From the NCBI GenBank assembly GCA_964477035.1, contig CAYZCW010000028.1:1-8922 (forward strand): DNA of 8,922 bases, read 5' to 3'. This document shows, in pieces, positions 1-6,937 of this stretch. The stretch is from SLSG01 sp964477035. GTDB taxonomy: Bacteria > Bacteroidota > Bacteroidia > Bacteroidales > UBA7960. Numbering within the stretch: the stretch's first letter is position 1; every line of letters begins with the position of its first letter. The notes beneath the pieces are model-generated. The model made no database searches. It was not told the DNA's origin and was given only the letters and a program-made list of their open reading frames with translations. The translations under genes were made by a program, and so were the position numbers.

Positions 1-646
1 GGTTTTCAAATTTGCAGACATTGCCTCCGTGGTCGCGGTGGTATATTCTTAATGTTTTTGGAGTATAATACAATTTCCAATCTTTCATCAATTTTAACCA
101 TAAATTCCCTTCAGCACCCCACAAATTTTCATCAAATCTATGCTTTTCTATTATTGATTTACGGATAATCTGCCAATATTCCCCAGATATCTTCTCGCAT
201 AAATAGTCCCTATAATCTACAAAACCTTCATATCCTATTCCAAATCCCATAGTATTCCCCAAGCGGCTATCCTCACTGTCCCACCAAAGGATGTCGGCCT
301 GTTTGATCCTCTCAAATGTTTTCACTGAAGCCTCTATTGCCTCAGGCAATAATTCATCGTCATCATCCAAGAAACACAAGTAAGTCCCTTTTGCCAAAGA
401 TATTCCTTTATTTTTTGCGGATAATAGTCCATAATTTTTTCGTTGTCTAAAATATCGGACTCTTTTATCCTTAATAGATCTAACTGCCTTATTCGTACCA
501 TCGGTAGATGCTCCATCAACAATAATTAACTCAATATTGGTATATGTCTGAGCCAAGACACTTTTTATGGAACGCGGCAGTAGGTCCACTCGATTGTATG
601 TAGCGGTTATAATGCTAACCAAATATTTTTTAGAGTATTGGGCCAT
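1..646 (-). CDS. Family 2 glycosyltransferase, 3' end cut by window edge
   Basis: The frame opens at ATG 646 and stays open to base 1, giving 215 visible codons and no stop, so the C-terminus lies outside the window. The protein is predicted to transfer a sugar from a nucleotide-sugar donor onto a growing glycan at the cytoplasmic side of the membrane. It shows a GT-A fold start typical of GT2: VSIITATYN near residues 10-18, then VDGASTDGT (43-51) with the donor-binding Asp, and a DxD-type metal site FLDDDD (92-97). An acidic position in GAEGNLWLK (177-185) matches where the general base of GT2 enzymes often sits. No membrane segment is visible in this part. It lies 18 bases after the methyltransferase stop, on the same strand, so it is probably the operon's next gene. 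No clear ribosome binding site precedes the ATG. Sugar specificity cannot be read. Base composition is AT-rich, like the methyltransferase but unlike the genes upstream. Confidence 0.9.
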   Translation of the reverse strand, partial: MAQYSKKYLVSIITATYNRVDLLPRSIKSVLAQTYTNIELIIVDGASTDGTNKAVRSIKDKRVRYFRQRKNYGLLSAKNKGISLAKGTYLCFLDDDDELLPEAIEASVKTFERIKQADILWWDSEDSRLGNTMGFGIGYEGFVDYRDYLCEKISGEYWQIIRKSIIEKHRFDENLWGAEGNLWLKLMKDWKLYYTPKTLRIYHRDHGGNVCKFEN

Positions 647-664
647 AACTTAATAATATCTATA

Positions 665-1324
665 TTAGGTTTTTTTGGCCACTATTAGCATATTCTCACA
701 GTACTTCTTATTCAAGCGCCCAAAAAACCTGACTATCTGGTCTCTATATCCTTCAGTCTTGTGGTTAAAATATTTAAAGTCCACTACTTTTAGTGATGGA
801 TAACGCCCTATTAATTGCAATATTAAGTTTTCATCAAAACCGCAAGTGTGTTCTTCCAAATCAGAATATTTTCCGAATATTCCTCTTATAAGAGCACGTA
901 TAGAATATATATTTGGAGTATTTAACAGCAGGAAGCCGCCCTTTTTAAGGTGCTTGCACACACAATTAAAGAAACCATCAAAGTTAGTTAGGTGTTCAAC
1001 CAGATCTCCGGCAATAATAATATCAAACTTTTGAGAAAGATTAAAGTCTTGAGCGTCTGCTTGTATAACATCATACCCTAATTTCTTAAGAGCTTTTACC
1101 CTCTTAGGTTCCAGTTCTATACCAACAGCACTCTTTGAATTTTCAACGACAAACTTATGCAAAAATCTATGGGCAATGCCCCCTACACCTAAATCTAAAA
1201 CAGATTTATTTTCAATATAGGTTTTTATAAGATCTTCTCTCCTATCTACAAGCGTTTTCATAATTTTCTTAGAATTATATAAAAGGAAATGTATCGGCCC
1301 AAAACCAGCCCATTTAGATAACAC
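665..1324 (-). CDS. Class I SAM-dependent methyltransferase
   Basis: This is a small Rossmann-fold methyltransferase, probably methylating a sugar or lipid intermediate of the glycan. Counting from ATG 1261, motif I is VLDLGVGG (residues 21-28). An acidic loop, VGIELEP, follows at 46-52, then IQADAQDF (66-73), GDLVEHL (85-91) after the motif II strand, and LLLNTPNIYS (111-120), as in UbiG-like and type 11/23 methyltransferases. The start is uncertain. ATG 1261 gives 198 residues, GTG 1324 gives 219, and ATG 1396 gives 243 but overlaps the DUF362 gene by 53 bases. I chose GTG 1324 because the residues before Met 1261 (GFGPIHFLLYNSKKI) look like real protein and lie in the 82-base gap left by the shorter start. 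No convincing Shine-Dalgarno marks any of them. The methyl acceptor is unknown. AT-rich composition sets this gene and the GT2 gene apart from the operon genes upstream. Confidence 0.87.
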   Translation of the reverse strand: MLSKWAGFGPIHFLLYNSKKIMKTLVDRREDLIKTYIENKSVLDLGVGGIAHRFLHKFVVENSKSAVGIELEPKRVKALKKLGYDVIQADAQDFNLSQKFDIIIAGDLVEHLTNFDGFFNCVCKHLKKGGFLLLNTPNIYSIRALIRGIFGKYSDLEEHTCGFDENLILQLIGRYPSLKVVDFKYFNHKTEGYRDQIVRFFGRLNKKYCENMLIVAKKT

Positions 1325-1343
1325 AGAGAATTCAAGGATTAAA

Positions 1344-2900
1344 TTATTTTTCAATATGCCCTTTCCAGCCCGGAGCCGGCTTGAAGCGAAAAGCATTCTT
1401 TGGACTTTCCAGAAGCTGTTTCCATCGCTTGCTTTTGCTTTTCAGGTCCACTTTGCCGAGGTCCGATCCCCCAAAAGAATACTTTCCCTGGTTTCCTGCA
1501 TTTGAAAGGGTTTTGATTTTATATTCATCAAAGCCCATAAGCCGAGTGCAGACAAAGTCCACAAGCAGCGGGTCAAACCCACCAATAATTACCCCAGTTT
1601 TTTTAGGGATAGAATTTAGCGGGCCAAATCCCTCACCCGAGACAATTCCATCGACAAGGGCGAAATATTTCCTTTGGGGCCTCTGCTTAAGTTTGCCCTT
1701 TTTGTCTGCGTGAATCAGGATTTTGTTTAGGTCATACACCATTCTCCAGACGGTGCCCCCGCCATACCAGTTTGCCTGCCGGACATTTTTGAGCCCGTAA
1801 AGGTCGCTTTCAATTTTCTTTCTCCACATATTCTCGATTCCGGGGGGCCTTATGGAAAAACCGAAGGCTTTAGAGAGAGGCACAATCGAGAGGGCATCAA
1901 TAAGCTTTATGTGAAAAGACCTCTCGGAAGGCGCTTCGTCCCCGCCCTTTTCAGGTGTTCCTTTGATATAATGGGGTAGCCAGTCCTTGTTGTTTACCGC
2001 CCCCACAATGTTTTTCAGTGCAAGAGTCACTCCTGCCTTCCGGTGTGTCTTGAGTTTTGGCAGGTTTATGAAAACATCTGCCTCCAGAATTTCATTAGGT
2101 ACGCTGTAAATATGTTTTTTCTCGTCGTGCGCTTTTGTGGCCTCTGATGCAGTCCACTGCTGGATTCCCCTAAAACGGCGTGCTTTACCCCTCACCTCAT
2201 GGAATAGGCTTTCCGGCCCCAGATTTACCTGCGTGTATCCCTTTTCGGTTCCGGGAAGCTTCTTGCGGTAAAATACCTTTAATTTCCAGCCAAGCAGATT
2301 AAGGAATTCCTTTTCGATGAAGCTTTCTGTCCTTATGTCCTGAATCTGAATATTCACCCCTTCGTCATTTAAGGCGCTCACCATCTCCCTCGCCTGTGTA
2401 ACCTTCATCAGGTTTTCCCAATCAGTGCTTTGTATGGGCGATTCAATAAGGTCTATTCTCCCGGACGGCCTGCAGGCTATCCAGGCATAGTCGATAACTG
2501 ACCGGATTAGGGAGGTGTGTGTTATCAGGGCATCGAGGGAATGATCCGATTTGTCGAGTACCCAGTTTGGCTTTATCACGACTTTGTCTCCCAGGCTTAT
2601 CAGCTCCCTAAGTGGATTCCAGGATTTTTTCCCGTAATTCTCCCCGTCAAGCCCCATTTCCCGGAAAAGATCCCTTACCAAGGGGTAAACTTTGTTTGTC
2701 TTGTCTATTGCAAATTTTCCCTCAAGTTCGGGGTATTTTTTTGGCGGGCCAAATGGCGCATTTTTTGGGTATCTGACCTTCCCCGCCATCTGAGCTACAC
2801 CTACCAGCCTACGCAAATTTTCCGAAATCCCGTTTCCGGTTTTTCCTTTCAGCCTGACCTTTCCTGCTCTCATTTTATTTTTTTGCATCTTTCTTTTCAT
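1344..2900 (-). CDS. DUF362 family protein of a polysaccharide cluster
   Basis: A 518-residue protein of the DUF362 family, whose biochemical role is not defined. Family hallmarks are VVIKPNWV (107-114), a conserved block FINLPKLKTH followed by GVTLALKNIVG (277-300), and ALVDGIVSGEGFGP (414-427). Some DUF362 proteins carry ferredoxin-type 4Fe-4S motifs. This one has only two cysteines in all (C143 and C451), so no iron-sulphur cluster is expected. There is no signal peptide or obvious membrane span, so it is probably cytoplasmic. The first 30 or so residues are very basic and look unconserved; Met5 or Met10 could be the true start. I kept ATG 2900 because it overlaps the upstream CapK-like stop as ATGA, a classic coupled arrangement. 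This coupling suggests that the two proteins act on the same substrate or step. GC content is visibly higher than in the two genes downstream. Confidence 0.87.
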   Translation of the reverse strand: MKRKMQKNKMRAGKVRLKGKTGNGISENLRRLVGVAQMAGKVRYPKNAPFGPPKKYPELEGKFAIDKTNKVYPLVRDLFREMGLDGENYGKKSWNPLRELISLGDKVVIKPNWVLDKSDHSLDALITHTSLIRSVIDYAWIACRPSGRIDLIESPIQSTDWENLMKVTQAREMVSALNDEGVNIQIQDIRTESFIEKEFLNLLGWKLKVFYRKKLPGTEKGYTQVNLGPESLFHEVRGKARRFRGIQQWTASEATKAHDEKKHIYSVPNEILEADVFINLPKLKTHRKAGVTLALKNIVGAVNNKDWLPHYIKGTPEKGGDEAPSERSFHIKLIDALSIVPLSKAFGFSIRPPGIENMWRKKIESDLYGLKNVRQANWYGGGTVWRMVYDLNKILIHADKKGKLKQRPQRKYFALVDGIVSGEGFGPLNSIPKKTGVIIGGFDPLLVDFVCTRLMGFDEYKIKTLSNAGNQGKYSFGGSDLGKVDLKSKSKRWKQLLESPKNAFRFKPAPGWKGHIEK

Positions 2901-4219
2901 ATTAGCCGTTTTACTGGTCTGAGCTTTCCAGACTTCTCCTTTTCAATGGAAACAACCTTTTCAACGGTAATTCTCATCTTCTGCCCAAGCTTTTTGCTTA
3001 GGCCTCTTAGAATCTCCTTTTCTTTCTTCTTATTGTATTTGGCTGTGGGCACAATACTGAGGATAATGTGGTCACGTTTATCCTGAATTATCTGAAACTG
3101 GAGAAGGTATGCCCCGAACTGCTCGAAGAAATAGTTGAAAAACAGGTAAGACAGGTCCTTTCCGTTTGGAAGTATTATGAAGTCAGTGACCCTTCCCTCT
3201 ATATTTGCTATCAAAGGAAGCCCACGACCGCAGGAGCATTCTTTTCCGGAAGGTGTTGCATAATCCTCAGTATCATATCTTATAAATGGCATGGCAAAAT
3301 TAGTCAGGTTCGTGACTATCAGCCGCCCCTTTCCCTTGCTGCCCCTTTCCGGAATAATTTCTACAATGTAGGACTCTGCATTTATGTGAAGCCCGCTATG
3401 CTTTTCGCACTCGTGCGCCACATTTCCCACCTCTCTTGAGCCGTACCTGTTGAATACTTTCGTGTGGAGCACCTCTTCGATAAGCTTTCTGTTTTTGGGA
3501 TAAAGCGTTTCGGCTGAGCTAATTACTGCGGGTATATGGAGGCTTGTAAGGCCGGATTCCTTCAGGAGCTTTGCAAGGTGGGTAACAGAAGCCGAGTACG
3601 CTTCAATTAGATAAGGCCGATACCTCTTAAGCTCAAAGTAATATTCCTTGTAATTTTCCTCCACATCAAAGGAGGGGAGGTACTTTCGCCTCATCATTGC
3701 ATCAAAAACCTTAATGACCGGGGAAACCTTGTGCGCCCCCCAAAGGGAAACTGTCTTATTTCCAATTTCCATTCCTGTCCAGTTGTATGTCCTGTAGGTG
3801 TTTGCAAGGGAATAATCTGAAAAGTTTATGTCACGCATGAACTGGAAGGGGCTGCCTGTCGAGCCAGAGGTGCTGTCAAGCATTCTCTTATTTTTAGGAA
3901 CCGTGCTGGAAACCGGCCTTTTTGGAAATCCCTCCCTGAAGTCCTTCTTTGATACAATCGGAAGCTTGGTGATGTCTTTTAGATTTTTTATATCTTCTGG
4001 CCGGACATTATTCTTGTTCATAAGTTCGCGGTAGAGTGGCACAGTCTGGTAAGCGTGGCTTAAAAGAATTTTCAGCTTTTTTAGCTGCATTTCCTCTATT
4101 TCTTCTCTCTTAAACCACTGTGACTTTGAAAGCTCCTCATAGTAGCGCCAGAACTTCCTGCCCATAAGGGCGTTTGAAACCGGGAAGGCAATTTTCTGAA
4201 GCGTGAACTCATACAGCAT
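2897..4219 (-). CDS. CapK/PaaK-like adenylate-forming ligase, full length
   Basis: A 440-residue member of the phenylacetate-CoA ligase-like (PaaK/CapK) branch of adenylate-forming enzymes, often found in capsule and exopolysaccharide clusters. The family activates a carboxylate as an acyl-AMP; the substrate here is unknown. The phosphate-binding loop is STSGSTGSP (116-124). NRYGSREVG (257-265) matches the aromatic/adenine motif, RYDTED (314-319) holds the ribose-binding Asp, and EGRVTDF (341-347) is the hinge region. SGKLRPVKR (430-438) near the C-terminus carries the likely catalytic Lys432. Cys271 with His274 or His278, and Cys328/Cys330, could form a metal site seen in some relatives. All catalytic parts are present, so it should be active. 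Its ATG lies 11 bases inside the upstream truncated relative, and its TGA overlaps the DUF362 ATG, so translation is probably coupled on both sides. Acyl-CoA synthetase, acyl transfer or amide formation remain open alternatives. Confidence 0.88.
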   Translation of the reverse strand: MLYEFTLQKIAFPVSNALMGRKFWRYYEELSKSQWFKREEIEEMQLKKLKILLSHAYQTVPLYRELMNKNNVRPEDIKNLKDITKLPIVSKKDFREGFPKRPVSSTVPKNKRMLDSTSGSTGSPFQFMRDINFSDYSLANTYRTYNWTGMEIGNKTVSLWGAHKVSPVIKVFDAMMRRKYLPSFDVEENYKEYYFELKRYRPYLIEAYSASVTHLAKLLKESGLTSLHIPAVISSAETLYPKNRKLIEEVLHTKVFNRYGSREVGNVAHECEKHSGLHINAESYIVEIIPERGSKGKGRLIVTNLTNFAMPFIRYDTEDYATPSGKECSCGRGLPLIANIEGRVTDFIILPNGKDLSYLFFNYFFEQFGAYLLQFQIIQDKRDHIILSIVPTAKYNKKKEKEILRGLSKKLGQKMRITVEKVVSIEKEKSGKLRPVKRLI

Positions 4220-4757
4220 AATTATATTTTATCTTTTCGGTTATAGATTTCAACGTAACCGCCCACCATTTTTTGGAGCCCAAAAGTTTAACCATAAGCT
4301 CGCCTTCCCTTCTGCCTGCCCACTCATTAAACAATATTTTGGCCGCCGCTCCATAGTCGTTGAATATCTTGTCATGGTACACTACTATTGGTTCTCCAGT
4401 GCTTCCTCCTGAAGTATCTTTGCTCCACTTCCTTTTGCATTCAAAATTAACCAAATTCGGGGAATTTTCCCTTATGTCCTCCTTTGTAAGTGGAGGAAGC
4501 TTAGCTATATCCTTAAATATTGTTTCTTTTGAAAATTTGAGCTTTTTCTTACGAATTATCTTGAAATAGTAGGGTATCTCTTTTTCGCAGTATTTCAGCA
4601 GCCCATAAACCCGCTCCTTTTGCATCTCTTTGTTCTCCTCAAACCCAAGCCATTGCCTTTCCTGAATTTCCTTAAAATACGCAAACCTTTTTGACCGCAT
4701 AATCCCCGAAATGGCAATAGGATTGACAAAATTTCTTATAAATGTAGCCTTAACCAT
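4209..4757 (-). CDS. Truncated CapK-like protein, N-terminal half only (probable decaying gene)
   Basis: A 182-residue protein aligning end to end with the first ~180 residues of the full-length ligase downstream. It has the family's N-terminal helical region, the LPPLTKEDIRENSP block (87-100) and the phosphate loop TSGGSTGEP (115-123). It then stops shortly after KLLGSKKWW (158-165). The aromatic motif, the ribose-binding Asp, the hinge and the C-terminal catalytic lysine are absent. Alone it should not catalyse adenylation. No leftover C-terminal part exists, because the next gene starts inside its last codons (ATGCTGTATGA). I start it at ATG 4757, which aligns with the downstream paralogue's Met; a TTG at 4775 would add six residues. 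Identity to the neighbour is low, so it is not a recent copy. It is either a remnant of a second ligase or, less likely, a working partner subunit. It is the first gene of the leftward operon. Confidence 0.75.
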   Translation of the reverse strand: MVKATFIRNFVNPIAISGIMRSKRFAYFKEIQERQWLGFEENKEMQKERVYGLLKYCEKEIPYYFKIIRKKKLKFSKETIFKDIAKLPPLTKEDIRENSPNLVNFECKRKWSKDTSGGSTGEPIVVYHDKIFNDYGAAAKILFNEWAGRREGELMVKLLGSKKWWAVTLKSITEKIKYNYAV

Positions 4758-4777
4758 AACCCTATCCCAATTCAATC

Positions 4778-4785
4778 TATTTATT
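4778..4785 (-). promoter_or_regulatory. Candidate archaeal TATA box for the leftward CapK/DUF362 operon
   Basis: On the minus strand AATAAATA occupies 4785-4778, centred about 24.5 bases before ATG 4757. That is where an archaeal TATA box sits when transcription begins at or next to the start codon. No clear purine-rich BRE is visible; TCCGGA lies just upstream. I saw no bacterial -35/-10 pair. The archaeal reading is inference. Confidence 0.4.
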
Positions 4786-4792
4786 CCGGACC

Positions 4793-4800
4793 TTAAATAT
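4793..4800 (+). promoter_or_regulatory. Candidate archaeal TATA box for ugd-galU
   Basis: TTAAATAT at 4793-4800 is centred about 23.5 bases before ATG 4820, mirroring the box on the opposite strand. If used, it would produce a nearly leaderless ugd-galU transcript. The two boxes are separated by only seven bases, so the divergent units may compete for initiation factors. This promoter geometry also argues for ATG 4820 rather than ATG 4799 as the ugd start, since 4799 lies inside the box. Confidence 0.42.
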
Positions 4801-4819
4801 GTTTAAGGTTAGGTTTTTT

Positions 4820-6064
4820 ATGAAACTGGGTGTTATAGGGCTTGGCTATGTGGGGCTCATAACCGGATTAGGATTTGCCTGTTCGGGCTACAAAGTTGTC
4901 GGAGTGGATGTAGATAAAGAAAAAGTTGATAAAATCTCAATAGGCATTTCCCCAATCTATGAGAACGGGCTTGAGGAAAAGCTAAAAGAGTGCAAAGGCA
5001 ACTTCAAAGTTTCTTCAAACTTAACCGCGCTCAAAGACTGCAACATAATTTTTATTTGCGTTGGGACCCCCTCAAAAGCCGATGGCTCAATAGACCTCAC
5101 CTACATTAAAAAATCCGCAGAAGATCTCTCAGAACTGCTAGATACATACAAGGTCATTGCGATAAAAAGCACAGTTGTCCCAGGTACAACCGAAAGCATT
5201 ATCCCAATACTTGAGAAAAGCGGAAAAAAAGCGGGAAGGGATTTCGGCCTTGGCATGGTTCCCGAATTCTTAAGGGAAGGCAACGCTTTAGAAGACTTCT
5301 TCAACCCCGACAGGATTGTAATAGGCGCTTATGACGAGAAAAGCAGGGAAATTCTCTCAGAAGTGTTCAAATGTTTCAGCCAGCCAAAGCTTCAAACAAA
5401 CTTAAAAACCGCGGAAATGATAAAATACTCCTCAAATTCATTTCTCGCAACGAAGATTTCGTTCATAAACGAAATAGGCAATATCTGCAAGAAGCTTGGC
5501 ATTGATACTTATGAGGTTTCAAAAGGGATGGGGCTTGACAAGAGAATCGGGCCGCATTTTTTAAACTCGGGAATTGGTTTTGGCGGAAGCTGCTTTCCAA
5601 AAGATGTTAATGCTCTGATAGCGCTGGCTGATGAACTTGGAGAAGAGCCAAAGATACTAAAGGATGTTATGAAATTAAATGATAATCAGCCTTTGCGGGC
5701 AGTAACGCTCCTCAAAAAACACTTGCCAAATCTTAAGGGAAAAACTATTGGGGTTCTCGGGCTTGCTTTTAAGGCAAATACTGATGATGTGCGTTACTCA
5801 AGGGCAATACCTGTAATTGAAGCGCTCCTGAGGGAAGGCTCAGCCGTAAAAGCCCATGACCCTCAGGCAGAAGGCAATTTCAAAAGCATCTTCCCGGATA
5901 TTGCCTACTGCAGCCCTGAAGAAGTTCTTAAGTCAGACGCAATAATCATCCTGACTGACTGGGCCGGTTTTGAAGGCCTTGATTATAGGGGAAAGATAAT
6001 AATAGATGGCAGGGGGGTATTCAAAGCTAAAGAAGCGGAAAAATATGAAGGCCTTTGCTGGTGA
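4820..6064 (+). CDS. ugd: UDP-glucose 6-dehydrogenase
   Basis: It oxidises UDP-glucose to UDP-glucuronate with two NAD+ in the cytoplasm, supplying the acidic sugar precursor. The 414-residue length is normal. The N-terminal NAD-binding domain begins GVIGLGYVG (4-12) with the ribose-binding Asp30. CVGTPSKADGS (80-90), IKSTVVPGT (115-123) and VPEFLREGNAL (147-157) are family blocks, followed by the Lys202/Asn206 region (EMIKYSSN). The active-site nucleophile is Cys258 in GFGGSCFPKD (253-262). The C-terminal UDP-binding domain has GLAFKANTDDVRYS (314-327). ATG 4799 would add seven residues, but the Rossmann fold starts directly after ATG 4820. UDP-ManNAc or UDP-GlcNAc dehydrogenases are relatives, but galU immediately downstream favours UDP-glucose. 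It is the first gene of a two-gene rightward operon. Confidence 0.95.
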   Translation: MKLGVIGLGYVGLITGLGFACSGYKVVGVDVDKEKVDKISIGISPIYENGLEEKLKECKGNFKVSSNLTALKDCNIIFICVGTPSKADGSIDLTYIKKSAEDLSELLDTYKVIAIKSTVVPGTTESIIPILEKSGKKAGRDFGLGMVPEFLREGNALEDFFNPDRIVIGAYDEKSREILSEVFKCFSQPKLQTNLKTAEMIKYSSNSFLATKISFINEIGNICKKLGIDTYEVSKGMGLDKRIGPHFLNSGIGFGGSCFPKDVNALIALADELGEEPKILKDVMKLNDNQPLRAVTLLKKHLPNLKGKTIGVLGLAFKANTDDVRYSRAIPVIEALLREGSAVKAHDPQAEGNFKSIFPDIAYCSPEEVLKSDAIIILTDWAGFEGLDYRGKIIIDGRGVFKAKEAEKYEGLCW

Positions 6065-6065
6065 T
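6060..6065 (+). promoter_or_regulatory. Ribosome binding site of galU overlapping the ugd stop
   Basis: GGTGAT complements the 3' end of 16S rRNA, five bases before ATG 6071. The ugd TGA (6062-6064) lies inside it, so terminating ribosomes would sit on the galU start region. It is the only strong Shine-Dalgarno sequence I found in the window, and it settles the galU start. Confidence 0.7.
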
Positions 6066-6070
6066 TAATT

Positions 6071-6934
6071 ATGGATATAAGAAAAGCGGTTATTCCGGCG
6101 GCAGGATTGGGGACAAGATTCCTTCCGGCAACAAAAGCAATGCCTAAGGAAATGCTCCCTATAATCGATAAGCCAGTGATACAATTTGTAGTGGAAGAAG
6201 CAATAAGCGCGGGAATAAAAGATATTCTCATAATTACAGGCAGAGGCAAAAGGTCAATTGAGGACCACTTTGACCGTTGCCCCGAGCTTGAGCAAGCTCT
6301 TGAAAAAAGAGGCAAAAAAAAGGAACTTGAGGGGATACAGAGAATTTCGGAGATGGCAAACATCCATTATATAAGGCAAAAAGAGCCTCTGGGGCTAGGG
6401 CATGCAATTTTGTGCGCAAAGGACCATATCGGAAACGAGCCTTTTGTAGTCATGCTTGGCGACGACTTTTACATGTCAAAAGTCCCCCATATACAACAAT
6501 TAGTTGAGGCCTACCGCAGGCTCGAAAGCCCGGTCCTTTCAGTAAAAGAAGTGCCTGCAACAGAGGTAATGCGATATGGGATTATCGACGGGAAAAGCAT
6601 TGGCGAAAAAACAGTCCTAGTAAAAAATATCATTGAAAAGCCTTGCCCAAAAGATTCCCCTTCAAACATCGCTTGGATGGGAAGGGCAATACTCCCCCCG
6701 GAAATTTTTGGATTTCTGGAAAAGACCCCGCCGGGCTTCGGCGGGGAAATACAGCTGACCGATGCAATAACAATGCTCTGCAAAGCCCAAAAAGTTTATG
6801 CTTTCTTCTATGAAGGAAAGCGGTATGATGTAGGGACAATAATGGAATACCTAAAGGCAATTGTAGAGTGCGGGCTCGCAAGAGATGACTTGAATGGAGA
6901 ATTCAAGACTTACCTGAAATCCCTGAAAATATAA
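6071..6934 (+). CDS. galU: UTP-glucose-1-phosphate uridylyltransferase
   Basis: It makes UDP-glucose from glucose-1-phosphate and UTP, the substrate of the dehydrogenase encoded just before it. The 287-residue length is typical of GalU. The nucleotide-binding signature PAAGLGTRFLPATKAMPKEM (9-28) directly follows the start. QKEPLGLGHA (103-112), LGDDF (129-133) with the metal-binding aspartates, RYGII (168-172), IIEKP (187-191), GGEIQLTDAI (224-233) and GKRYDVGT (249-256) follow in the usual order. All key residues are present. Related RfbA-type (dTDP-glucose) enzymes have different start and mid blocks, so GalU is the better call. The gene ends only three bases from the stop of the opposing epimerase gene, leaving no room for a separate terminator. 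Confidence 0.95.
   Translation: MDIRKAVIPAAGLGTRFLPATKAMPKEMLPIIDKPVIQFVVEEAISAGIKDILIITGRGKRSIEDHFDRCPELEQALEKRGKKKELEGIQRISEMANIHYIRQKEPLGLGHAILCAKDHIGNEPFVVMLGDDFYMSKVPHIQQLVEAYRRLESPVLSVKEVPATEVMRYGIIDGKSIGEKTVLVKNIIEKPCPKDSPSNIAWMGRAILPPEIFGFLEKTPPGFGGEIQLTDAITMLCKAQKVYAFFYEGKRYDVGTIMEYLKAIVECGLARDDLNGEFKTYLKSLKI
6726..6746 (+). other. GC-rich inverted repeat inside galU
   Basis: CCCCGCCG at 6726-6733 and CGGCGGGG at 6739-6746 form a perfect 8-base stem with a 5-base loop. It encodes the conserved PPGFGG stretch before EIQLTDA, so protein constraint explains it adequately. It has no downstream T-run and is not called a terminator. Confidence 0.5.
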
Positions 6935-6937
6935 CGG

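Noticed and set aside
334..522. 62-codon minus-strand open frame
   Set aside because: It lies in another frame inside the GT2 gene, which has convincing motifs and stays open to the window edge.
654..667. TAATATAGATATTA palindrome between methyltransferase and GT2 as an operator
   Set aside because: Short, AT-only apart from its centre, overlapping a stop codon; expected by chance in such AT-rich sequence.
1381..1713. 110-codon open frame on the plus strand
   Set aside because: It is antisense to the conserved C-terminal part of the DUF362 gene and shows no motif.
2517..3086. 189-codon open frame on the plus strand
   Set aside because: It lies antisense to the DUF362 and ligase genes, both with clear family motifs; its translation is rich in F, S, P and aromatic residues with no recognisable domain.
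5983..6363. 126-codon open frame on the minus strand across the ugd-galU junction
   Set aside because: It covers the conserved galU nucleotide-binding region on the other strand; the sense genes are unambiguous.
6726..6746. GC-rich hairpin as a terminator or attenuator
   Set aside because: It sits about 190 bases before the galU stop, lacks a T-run and encodes a conserved protein segment.
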